DNA of 20,603 bases, from positions 1 through 20,603 of the forward strand of contig JABGUA010000026.1 of NCBI GenBank assembly GCA_018646825.1. Direction: 5' to 3'. Below the pieces are notes generated by a model, which did no database searches, had not been told where the DNA came from, and saw only the letters and a list, made by a program, of their open reading frames with translations. How positions within the stretch are numbered: the stretch's first letter is position 1; every line of letters begins with the position of its first letter. The translations under genes were made by a program, and so were the position numbers. This DNA comes from Piscirickettsiaceae bacterium (GTDB lineage Bacteria; Pseudomonadota; Gammaproteobacteria; Nitrosococcales; Methylophagaceae). Of the stretch, positions 8,095 to 14,723 are shown piece by piece.

Positions 8095-9765
8095 ATGTCA
8101 GATATTGAAATTGCCCAACAAGCAGAGATGACCCAAATAGTTGACTTGGCGCAAAGCCAATTGGGTTTAACCGATGATAAATTGGAAGCTTATGGCCGCT
8201 ATAAAGCCAAAGTATCTTTATCGGTAATGGATGATTTGAAAGAGCGAGACGATGGCAAGCTGATTTTAGTCACCGCCATTAGCCCTACGCCCGCCGGCGA
8301 AGGAAAAACCACAACAACGATTGGTTTGAGCGATGCCTTAAACCGCATTGGCAAAAAATCGATGGTCTGCATCCGTGAGCCAGCGATGGGCCCTTGTTTT
8401 GGTATGAAAGGTGGTGCCGCCGGGGGTGGTTACGCACAAGTGGTGCCAATGGAAGATATTAATCTCCATTTCACCGGTGACTTACATGCGATAAGCGCGG
8501 CACATAATTTACTATCAGCGATGATCGATAACCATATTCATCATGGTAATGCCTTGGACCTGGATGTCAGACGACTCACTTGGGGTCGCGTCATCGATAT
8601 GAATGACCGTGCTTTACGCGACATTACAGTAGGTCTTGGCGGCACACCGAATGGTTTTCCCCGTCAAGATGGCTTTGATATTGTCGTTGCATCAGAAGTG
8701 ATGGCTATTTTCTGTTTATCCAATTCCCTCAGTGAATTGAAAACAAAACTGAGTAATATCCTGATCGGTTATTCACGTGATGGCACAGCACGCTTTGCAA
8801 AAGACTTAAAAGCCCATGGCGCCATGGCGACCTTATTAAAAGATGCCTTACAACCCAACCTAGTCCAAACATTAGAAAACAATCCAGCCTTTGTGCATGG
8901 TGGCCCGTTTGCCAATATCGCCCACGGTTGTAATTCGGTGATTGCCACCAAAATGGCGCTTAAGCTAAGCGACTATGTCGTGTCTGAAGCCGGTTTTGGT
9001 GCAGACCTAGGTGCAGAGAAGTTTATTGATATTAAATGCCGGAAATCAGGCTTAAAACCCGATATGGCCATTATTGTCGCGACAGTCAAAGCCTTGAAAT
9101 ATCACGGTGGGGTCGATGCCAAAGACTTGGCGGTAGAAAATATCCCAGCTTTAGAAAAAGGCATGGCCAATTTAGAACGCCACCTTAATAACTTACAAGA
9201 TCATTTTGGCTTACGCTGTGTGGTGGCGATTAATCATTTCGATCAAGATACTGACGCTGAAGTGATGTTAATTAAAAACACAGTCGAAGCCTCAGGCGCT
9301 AAAGCGGTTATTGCTAAGCATTGGGCTGATGGTGGTGCAGGTGCCGAAGAATTGGCACAACAAGTTGTTGCTATGTTGGATGAAGAAAGCGATAGCTTTA
9401 AATACCTTTACGATGATGATCAACCTTTGTGGGACAAAATCACCGCCGTCGCGACCAAAATTTATCATGCCAGTGAAGTGGTTGCCGATAAAAAAGTCCG
9501 CGATAAAATAGCAGCCTTTAGCGAAACCCATGGCCATATTCCGGTCTGCATGGCAAAAACACCGTATTCCTTTGGCAGCGATCCACTGGAACGCGGCGCT
9601 GTGTCGAATCACACGATAACGATTCGTGATGTTCGCCTCTCCCGAGGTGCTGAGTTCTTGGTGGCATTGTGTGGTGACATTATGACCATGCCGGGCTTAC
9701 CAAAAAAACCTGCCAGTGAACGGATTGATATTGCGGATGACGGGGTGATCAGTGGGTTGTTTTGA
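8095..9765 (+). CDS. fhs: Formate--tetrahydrofolate ligase
   Basis: Joins formate to tetrahydrofolate using ATP, giving 10-formyl-THF for one-carbon metabolism; in methylotrophs it links formate to folate-borne C1 units. The 556-residue protein has the P-loop TPAGEGKTT (65-73), REPAMGPCFGMKGGAAGGG, FTGDLHAISAAHNLLSA, GGPFANIAHGCNS and the C-terminal MPGLPKKPAS motif. The length is normal for the bacterial single-domain enzyme. The ATG at 8095 is chosen because MSDIEIAQQA matches family starts; an in-frame TTG at 8062 overlaps the -10 box and is unlikely. The Shine-Dalgarno sequence is weak. It follows ubiX by 62 bp and probably has its own promoter. Confidence 0.97.
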   Translation: MSDIEIAQQAEMTQIVDLAQSQLGLTDDKLEAYGRYKAKVSLSVMDDLKERDDGKLILVTAISPTPAGEGKTTTTIGLSDALNRIGKKSMVCIREPAMGPCFGMKGGAAGGGYAQVVPMEDINLHFTGDLHAISAAHNLLSAMIDNHIHHGNALDLDVRRLTWGRVIDMNDRALRDITVGLGGTPNGFPRQDGFDIVVASEVMAIFCLSNSLSELKTKLSNILIGYSRDGTARFAKDLKAHGAMATLLKDALQPNLVQTLENNPAFVHGGPFANIAHGCNSVIATKMALKLSDYVVSEAGFGADLGAEKFIDIKCRKSGLKPDMAIIVATVKALKYHGGVDAKDLAVENIPALEKGMANLERHLNNLQDHFGLRCVVAINHFDQDTDAEVMLIKNTVEASGAKAVIAKHWADGGAGAEELAQQVVAMLDEESDSFKYLYDDDQPLWDKITAVATKIYHASEVVADKKVRDKIAAFSETHGHIPVCMAKTPYSFGSDPLERGAVSNHTITIRDVRLSRGAEFLVALCGDIMTMPGLPKKPASERIDIADDGVISGLF

Positions 9766-9870
9766 GCACTTAGACGTCAGGGGATAGGCTCTATTTTTCA
9801 GTCCGATTATGTGGGAATAGCTCTAAAATAGTTCAGACAAGGCGTACTTTCGCTGTCAATCGATAGGCAC

Positions 9871-9906
9871 ACAGCAAAATTATGACAGCAAAATTATGAC
9901 AGCAAA
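9871..9906 (+). repeat. 14-bp tandem duplication over the patatin start codon
   Basis: The unit ACAGCAAAATTATG occurs twice in tandem (9871-9884 and 9885-9898), followed by a third partial copy, ACAGCAAA. Each full copy ends with an ATG. The first ATG (9882) opens a six-codon frame MTAKL-stop whose TGA overlaps the second ATG (9896) of the patatin gene. Confidence 0.9.
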
Positions 9907-10783
9907 GAATGAAAAGACGATATCCCTTGTTTTGGGAAGCGGTGGTGCAAGGGGTTTAGCCCACATTGGGGTCATTCATTGGCTTGAAGAAAACGACTTC
10001 AAAATAAAATCAATTTCCGGTTGCTCAATCGGTGCACTTATTGGCGGTATATACGCAGCCGGTAAGTTGGATGAGTTTGAAAGTTGGATACGAACAGTAA
10101 CAAAAGTTGATATCGCTAAATTGCTTGATCTTTCGTGGAAGAGGAGTGGCCTTGTCAAAGGCGATAAAATTATCGATACATTAACTGAACTTGTTGGTGA
10201 TGTCGTTATTGAAGATTTACCTATGGCATATACCGCTATGGCGACGGATCTTATTAATGAAAAAGAAGTCTGGATAAATTCCGGAAAGCTATTTGATGCG
10301 ATAAGAGCCTCTATTTCGTTACCACTTTTTTTTACGCCATTTAAATATAATGATATCTACTTAATTGATGGTGGTGTACTAAACCCTGTTCCGATAGCCC
10401 CTACGCTCAGTGATGCAACAGATTTAACAATTGCAGTTAATCTTGTTGGCAAGGCAGATAACATAGAGAAAGTGACCATAGATAAAGAGCCAGAAGATGA
10501 AGACAAATCTACCTTTACGGAGAAGATTGGTGAGTTCGTAGACAGTTTTAAAGGTTTGCCAGTCACTCAGGCCGGCACGCAATGGGGCGCATACGATATA
10601 GGAAACCAGGCTTTCGATTTAATGCAAAGCACTATCGCAATACAGAAACTAGCGGTCTATCCTGCTGATCACACCATACATATTTCCCGAAATGCATGTG
10701 GTATTTTGGAATTTGATTGTGCTGCTGAAATGATAGAACTTGGATACAAAAAGGCGCAAGAAATGCTAGGGGGAATAGCCTAA
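9896..10783 (+). CDS. Patatin-like phospholipase family protein (RssA-like)
   Basis: A 295-residue patatin-family serine hydrolase, expected to act on acyl lipids through a Ser-Asp dyad. The oxyanion-hole motif GSGGARG is at 14-20, the nucleophile Ser44 is in GCSIG, and Asp158 is in DGG (158-160). The segment SLPLFFTPFKYNDIYLIDGG is characteristic of bacterial single-domain patatins such as RssA. There is no signal peptide or membrane helix, so it is probably cytoplasmic or peripheral. An acidic linker (EPEDEDKSTF) lies at about residues 199-208. The ATG at 9896 lies in a short tandem duplication and has no good Shine-Dalgarno sequence of its own. The physiological substrate is unknown. Confidence 0.9.
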   Translation: MTAKNEKTISLVLGSGGARGLAHIGVIHWLEENDFKIKSISGCSIGALIGGIYAAGKLDEFESWIRTVTKVDIAKLLDLSWKRSGLVKGDKIIDTLTELVGDVVIEDLPMAYTAMATDLINEKEVWINSGKLFDAIRASISLPLFFTPFKYNDIYLIDGGVLNPVPIAPTLSDATDLTIAVNLVGKADNIEKVTIDKEPEDEDKSTFTEKIGEFVDSFKGLPVTQAGTQWGAYDIGNQAFDLMQSTIAIQKLAVYPADHTIHISRNACGILEFDCAAEMIELGYKKAQEMLGGIA

Positions 10784-10894
10784 CAAAACAGAGGTGCCAT
10801 CAAGTTGGTGTTGCACAGGACGCGACGCCACTCATGACAACGTAAACTTGTTAAAAACAAGGAACGAATTTGATTTTAAATTATCAAAGAGAAT

Positions 10895-11305
10895 ATGAAT
10901 AAACTCTGGGTTGGATCTTTATACTATTTTCTAAACGTGATTCTTCACATGGGTGTTTTTGGGATTATTTTTGTCGTATCTACGCCAGATGATCTAACAA
11001 CACGTGACTATATAGCTGAGCTTTGGCTTTCTCCTGAAGGGAAAGCACTGATAATTTTAAACGCAGGTCTGCTCATGGCTAACTTAATATTTGCTTTAGG
11101 CATTCTTTTTGTTGCTTCTCGTTCTAACATCGTATTAATCATCATGACTTTGCTAGCATGGCTGGGCCTTGTATTTGCCTATCGTGCCGAAACAGTGGGT
11201 TTAGTCGCTTATGCAGCAGGGGCAATGCACTTGAGCTACTTTAGTTTTAATCAAACTAGAACGAAAAAGGATCCCATCGAGTCCAAGGGCCAAAGAATTA
11301 GCTGA
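10895..11305 (+). CDS. Small integral membrane protein of unknown function (136 aa)
   Basis: I cannot assign a family. The 136-residue protein has about four hydrophobic membrane segments: near residues 5-28 (SLYYFLNVILHMGVFGIIFV), 50-73 (ALIILNAGLLMANLIFALGILFVA), 77-93 (NIVLIIMTLLAWLGLVF) and 98-116 (ETVGLVAYAAGAMHLSYFS). A polar loop follows the first segment, and a basic tail (TRTKKDPIESKGQRIS) would lie in the cytoplasm by the positive-inside rule. AAAGAGA serves as ribosome site. It lies 111 bp after the patatin gene, with possible leader hairpins between them. There is no evidence of joint function with the lipase. Confidence 0.7.
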   Translation: MNKLWVGSLYYFLNVILHMGVFGIIFVVSTPDDLTTRDYIAELWLSPEGKALIILNAGLLMANLIFALGILFVASRSNIVLIIMTLLAWLGLVFAYRAETVGLVAYAAGAMHLSYFSFNQTRTKKDPIESKGQRIS

Positions 11306-11372
11306 CTTGATTTTTACCGAATGCGACTCTATATTGAAAATTGAGAACGTTAATCTGCAGTAGGAGCATAGA

Positions 11373-11639
11373 ATGGCTGGTGGTTGGGCCCGCGATGGCG
11401 CAGTACAAGATCAAATAGATGCCAGTGTTGAAGATGCGGTTGAACTGGCAAGAAGTCGGTTAAATGTTGGCGAAAGTTTAACGCAGTGTGAAGAGTGTGA
11501 TGCTGACATTCCAGAAGCACGGCGCAAAGCGATTCCTGGTGTTCAGCTCTGTATTAGTTGCCAGTCAGCGTTAGAAGAACAGCAGACGAATGCGACGAGT
11601 AGCAGTCGCCGTGGCAGTAAAGAGAGTCAGCTGAGATAG
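11373..11639 (+). CDS. ybiI: DksA/TraR C4-type zinc-finger protein, YbiI family
   Basis: An 88-residue protein with a single DksA/TraR C4 zinc finger: C39, C42, C60 and C63 (CEECDADIPEARRKAIPGVQLCISC). The N-terminus MAGGWARDGAVQDQIDAS and the C-terminus RRGSKESQLR match the YbiI group of short DksA relatives. It lacks the long coiled-coil with the acidic tip that full DksA inserts into the RNA polymerase secondary channel, so a DksA-like role is not shown; the function of this group is poorly known. A strong ribosome site (GTAGGAGC) lies just before the ATG. Its neighbours are small membrane proteins with no evident link. Confidence 0.9.
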   Translation: MAGGWARDGAVQDQIDASVEDAVELARSRLNVGESLTQCEECDADIPEARRKAIPGVQLCISCQSALEEQQTNATSSSRRGSKESQLR

Positions 11640-11684
11640 AGAAGTGCCAATCGGCGGTGTGTTTTAAGATCAACTGAGGTTTAA

Positions 11685-11963
11685 ATGAAGCAAATATTAA
11701 GAACGCTTTTTTCCCCTATATTGAATATTTTTGAAAAAGGCGATGACCCTTTTGAATACAAATCACTTAATCGAAAAATATTGATCTTTATGGGCTTTAT
11801 CTTCGCAGGCTTAGCAACATTGGTCGTGCTATTTGTGCCGGAAGGCGTCGGCTTAGGTTATCTAATCCCTGTGGTCGTTTTTGGCTTTGTTGCTTTGATA
11901 ACCTTAGTAGTGGGTTTTTTAGGCAATGAACGTGCTGTGACTAAAATTTGGGGTGACCGTTAG
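11685..11963 (+). CDS. Small two-helix membrane protein of unknown function (92 aa)
   Basis: I do not recognise a named family. The 92-residue protein has a soluble N-terminal part (MKQILRTLFSPILNIFEKGD, with an acidic and aromatic DDPFEYKSLNRK stretch) and two membrane segments at about residues 31-50 (ILIFMGFIFAGLATLVVLFV) and 57-79 (LGYLIPVVVFGFVALITLVVGFL). A short charged tail (NERAVTKIWGDR) follows. CTGAGGTTTAA provides the ribosome site. It is 45 bp after the ybiI-like gene and convergent with nsrR, 38 bp away. Confidence 0.75.
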   Translation: MKQILRTLFSPILNIFEKGDDPFEYKSLNRKILIFMGFIFAGLATLVVLFVPEGVGLGYLIPVVVFGFVALITLVVGFLGNERAVTKIWGDR

Positions 11964-12001
11964 TTATTAAAGTTTTTGTCCCCAATTTGAGGTATAGCTT
12001 T

Positions 12002-12421
12002 TCATTTCATAGCCAGCAGTGCTTGCGTTTTATCATTTAGCATCTGAGCCAAAGTAAAGGGTTCAAGGTAATCAAAATAGGCCTGCTGGGCACCTGACAA
12101 GACGCCTTTTAAAACGCAAGCATTTAAAATAAGACAGGGAGGGTTGTGACAATTTACGGGCTCTAGCGTTGTCTCCATGAGCTTGATGACGGCGGTTAAT
12201 GAAATCTCTCTAGGGTCGCACCCCAAAGAAATCCCCCCATTTTTACCTCTCACGGCTCTAATCCAGCCAGCATGGACCAGTTTGTTGACGATTTTCATCG
12301 CATGGCTTTTGGAAATACCAAACCGATCGGCAATGGCTTGTATTGTTGTTAAACCTTGTTCCATAGAAGCAAGATAAATCAATGTTCTAAAAGCAAAATC
12401 AGTATGTTTGGTTAATTGCAT
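12002..12421 (-). CDS. nsrR: Nitric-oxide-sensing Rrf2-family repressor NsrR
   Basis: A 139-residue Rrf2-family transcription factor that binds an Fe-S cluster and loses DNA binding when NO attacks it. The N-terminal winged helix (MQLTKHTDFAFRTLIYLA, then IADRFGISKSHAMKIVNKL) is followed by the wing VRGKNGGISLG. Three cluster cysteines, C91, C96 and C102, have the C-x4-C-x5-C spacing of NsrR, which separates it from IscR. It is divergent from hmp across 122 bp that contain two NsrR-like palindromes and a perfect reverse-strand -10 (TATAAT, plus-strand 12454-12459), so it probably represses both hmp and itself. The ATG at 12421 has no clear Shine-Dalgarno sequence. Confidence 0.95.
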   Translation of the reverse strand: MQLTKHTDFAFRTLIYLASMEQGLTTIQAIADRFGISKSHAMKIVNKLVHAGWIRAVRGKNGGISLGCDPREISLTAVIKLMETTLEPVNCHNPPCLILNACVLKGVLSGAQQAYFDYLEPFTLAQMLNDKTQALLAMK

Positions 12422-12464
12422 AAAACGACATCATCGATAAAAACGTAATTTCAATTATAAAGGC

Positions 12465-12492
12465 TTGCTTTGTTTAAAGATATATATAAAAT
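12465..12492 (+). promoter_or_regulatory. Candidate hmp promoter
   Basis: TTGCTT at 12465-12470 and TAAAAT at 12487-12492 with a 16-bp spacer, about 50 bp before the hmp GTG. The first NsrR-like palindrome covers the -10, so bound NsrR would block polymerase. Confidence 0.45.
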
Positions 12493-12499
12493 GAATCTT
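12477..12499. promoter_or_regulatory. NsrR operator 1 (nsrR-hmp intergenic)
   Basis: A 23-bp imperfect palindrome, AAGATATATAT-A-AAATGAATCTT, with 8 of 11 half-site positions matching by symmetry. It closely resembles the enterobacterial NsrR site (AAGATGCATTT-type half sites). It overlaps the proposed hmp -10 and lies where the -35 of nsrR would be. Confidence 0.8.
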
Positions 12500-12505
12500 T
12501 TAATA

Positions 12506-12528
12506 AAGGTTCATTAAAAATGTATGTT
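12506..12528. promoter_or_regulatory. Second NsrR-like operator near hmp
   Basis: A second 23-bp palindrome, AAGGTTCATTA-A-AAATGTATGTT, with 7 of 11 symmetric matches and both half sites close to the NsrR motif. Its centre is 29 bp (nearly three helical turns) from that of operator 1. It lies just upstream of the AGGAGA ribosome site of hmp. Confidence 0.55.
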
Positions 12529-12543
12529 TAATAGGAGAAACAC

Positions 12544-13722
12544 GTGCTTACAAATGAGACAATAAAAATTGTGGAATCTACGATCCCTTTATTAGCAGAA
12601 CATGGCGAGGAAATAACCCGCCATTTTTATGACAAATTATTAACAGAAAATCCTGAGTTGAAAAATGTGTTTAACCCATCAAACCAAGCACAAGGCGGAC
12701 AAGCTAAAGCTTTAGCTGGAGCAGTCTTTGCTTATGCGAATAATCTGAATGATTTGTCAGTCTTATTGCCTACCGTCGCACGGATAGCACATAAACATGT
12801 CAGTTTGGGTGTGAAACCTGAACAGTACCCGATTATTGGAAATGCCTTATTGTCAGCAATACAAGATGTCGCTGATCTACCTGATGGCCATCCTGCACTA
12901 ATTGCCTGGGGAGAAGCATACGGGATGTTAGCAGATGTATTTATTAATGCTGAAGAAAACCTGTACCAAGAGAATGAGAATAGCCCAGGTGGCTGGCGCG
13001 GGTTTCGTGAATTCATTATTGATGATATCAAGATGGAATCACCTAACGTTAAATCCTTCTATTTAAAACCTAAAGATAAAGGAGCAACCCCCTCATTTAA
13101 GGGCGGGCAATATGTCGGTACTAAAGTGATATTAGAAAATGAGAAATACGAACAAATAAGACAATATTCATTATCGTCTTTCCCTAAACAAGGTTATTTA
13201 CGCATTACACCGAAAGCTGAACCTAAGGGTGTTGTTTCTAATTATTTACATCAGGCGAAAATCGGCTCCAGTTTATTGCTTCAAGCACCAACGGGAACAT
13301 TCAATCTTGACCGTGAGGCACAAAATCATATTTTCATCGCTGCCGGTGTCGGTATTACGCCCCTAATCAGCATGTTATATGAAGCACTAGACAATAATGT
13401 TAATCCGGACAATATCTTATTTATACAAACACAGCATGATGCAGAGAGCGAATTATTCAAACAGGAATTGGCAGCATTAAAAGAGAAGACAGGTTTCCAT
13501 TATCAAGTGCAGGTCACGGCAGGCAATGATGCTAACTATGTGAATGAGCAACGGATAGGACAGTGGGCAAAAGACGCAGATATTGCGTTAGCAAACGATA
13601 CAGCTGTTTATCTCTGTGGTCCCAAATCGTTTATGTCAGCAATGAAGCAAGACTGCGAAAAGTTAAACGTCTCATCGAGTGGCATTCATTTTGAAATGTT
13701 TGGTCCAACAGAAGCCGTTTAG
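12544..13722 (+). CDS. hmp: Flavohemoprotein (nitric oxide dioxygenase)
   Basis: Oxidises NO to nitrate with O2 and NAD(P)H, the main aerobic NO defence. The 392-residue protein has an N-terminal globin domain with Tyr29, the haem ligand His85 (IAHKHVSLG) and Tyr95 (KPEQY), as in E. coli Hmp. GGWRGFREF leads into the FAD domain (IRQYSLSS flavin motif), then an NAD(P)H domain with AAGVGITPLISML, YLCGPKSFM and a C-terminal FEMFGP. The start is GTG at 12544, preceded by AGGAGA. It is divergent from nsrR with operators between them. A nitrate/nitrite transporter gene starts one base after the TAG stop. Confidence 0.97.
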   Translation: MLTNETIKIVESTIPLLAEHGEEITRHFYDKLLTENPELKNVFNPSNQAQGGQAKALAGAVFAYANNLNDLSVLLPTVARIAHKHVSLGVKPEQYPIIGNALLSAIQDVADLPDGHPALIAWGEAYGMLADVFINAEENLYQENENSPGGWRGFREFIIDDIKMESPNVKSFYLKPKDKGATPSFKGGQYVGTKVILENEKYEQIRQYSLSSFPKQGYLRITPKAEPKGVVSNYLHQAKIGSSLLLQAPTGTFNLDREAQNHIFIAAGVGITPLISMLYEALDNNVNPDNILFIQTQHDAESELFKQELAALKEKTGFHYQVQVTAGNDANYVNEQRIGQWAKDADIALANDTAVYLCGPKSFMSAMKQDCEKLNVSSSGIHFEMFGPTEAV

Positions 13723-13723
13723 G

Positions 13724-13921
13724 ATGCGTGAATGGGTGAACCATTTCCTGAGAAGGCGATGGTTCATTATCGCGGCTATTGTGGGTACGCTATTTAATTT
13801 AATTAATCAGTGGGAAGCACTAGTTGGAGTAGCAGCACCAGATGGTCCAAAATTAATCATGACTTACGTCGTACCTTATCTTGTCTCTAGCACTTCTGCT
13901 TGGTATGCCAGCCGAGATTAA
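13724..13921 (+). CDS. nrtS: NrtS-type nitrate/nitrite transporter (65 aa)
   Basis: A very small membrane protein resembling the NrtS family, which has been linked to nitrate/nitrite transport in cyanobacteria and is also found in proteobacteria. Features are a basic N-terminus (MREWVNHFLRRRW), a first helix around residues 13-28 containing the motif GTLFNLINQWEAL, and a second helix at about 42-58 with TYVVPYLVSS. It begins one base after the hmp stop and has no separate good ribosome site, so translation is probably coupled to hmp. Its stop overlaps the djlA stop by 4 bp in convergent orientation. Removing the nitrate formed by Hmp is an inferred role; uptake is equally possible. Confidence 0.75.
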   Translation: MREWVNHFLRRRWFIIAAIVGTLFNLINQWEALVGVAAPDGPKLIMTYVVPYLVSSTSAWYASRD

Positions 13922-14694
13922 TTTTTCTCTCGTTGCTTTTTAATTAAATCATAAGCAACTTGAATCTCTTTGGCTTGTTCAGTGGCGACTTTAATCATAT
14001 CTTCTGGAAGGCCTTGCCCGATTAACTTATCGGGGTGATATTGGCTCATTAATTTTCGGTAAGCGCGTTTAATTTCTTGGTCCGATTGATCCGATGTGAC
14101 GCCTAATGCTTTATAGGCATCATCTAGTGAAGAAGCCGATACCGGACTACCCTGACTGAAGTGTGATTGATTAAGTACCATATCCAACATCTGTTGGAAT
14201 TGGATATCGCTATATCCTAGGCGGTTTGCAACTAGTTTTAGGAAGGCTTCCTCTTGAGAGTCGACTCGGCCATCGGCAGCAGCCATGACGATAAGGTACA
14301 TCAACATCACTTGTTTTAAGTGCAATGTCTGGCCGCAATGCGCCATAAAGTCGTTAAGCGCTGTATCTATATTAAAGTCAGCGGTAGAGCCTAATTTGAA
14401 TTGGTTTATGGCTTGTTGGCGATGTTCAGGAGACATCCCCATTTTTTGGATGAAGTCTTCAACATGATTGATTTCATCTTTAGAAATATGGCCATCGACT
14501 TTGGCTAATTTACCCATCAACATAAAGGTGGTTTCAAGGAAAACCAGTTTACGTTGTCCGTTGGCCAGTGGGTTGACTGCACCCAAACCGAGGCTTTGTG
14601 CCCGATCGATAACACCACCGACAAAATAGCCTAGGATGGCGAGTAAAAATCCTGAAAAGTAAAAGCCAGCAAAGCCAAGAATATATTTAAACAC
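13918..14694 (-). CDS. djlA: Co-chaperone DjlA
   Basis: A membrane-anchored J-domain protein that stimulates DnaK ATPase. The 258-residue protein has one N-terminal membrane helix with Gly-rich faces (residues ~6-27, GFAGFYFSGFLLAILGYFVGG), a central TerB-like helical domain (about 45-175, with AKVDGHISKDEI and AAADGRVDSQEEA acidic loops) and a C-terminal J domain (about 192-258) with HPD at 220-222. The start is GTG at 14694 with AAGG upstream. It is the last gene of the minus-strand run, 29 bp after ubiB, and its end overlaps nrtS by 4 bp, so no terminator separates the two convergent units. Confidence 0.93.
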   Translation of the reverse strand: MFKYILGFAGFYFSGFLLAILGYFVGGVIDRAQSLGLGAVNPLANGQRKLVFLETTFMLMGKLAKVDGHISKDEINHVEDFIQKMGMSPEHRQQAINQFKLGSTADFNIDTALNDFMAHCGQTLHLKQVMLMYLIVMAAADGRVDSQEEAFLKLVANRLGYSDIQFQQMLDMVLNQSHFSQGSPVSASSLDDAYKALGVTSDQSDQEIKRAYRKLMSQYHPDKLIGQGLPEDMIKVATEQAKEIQVAYDLIKKQREKN

Positions 14695-14723
14695 GATAAA
14701 CCTTGATCAGATTAAAGGGGAAT

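Noticed and set aside
10777..10860. Possible integron attC site at the end of the patatin gene (GCCTAAC then hairpin)
   Set aside because: GCCTAAC fits one core box, but the far side (GTTAAAA) does not complement it, and there is no integrase or cassette array nearby.
11943..11996. Terminator between the 92-aa membrane protein gene and nsrR
   Set aside because: AAATTTGGGG and CCCCAATTT can pair only with a bulge and a loop of about 30 nt, and no T-tract follows the stem.
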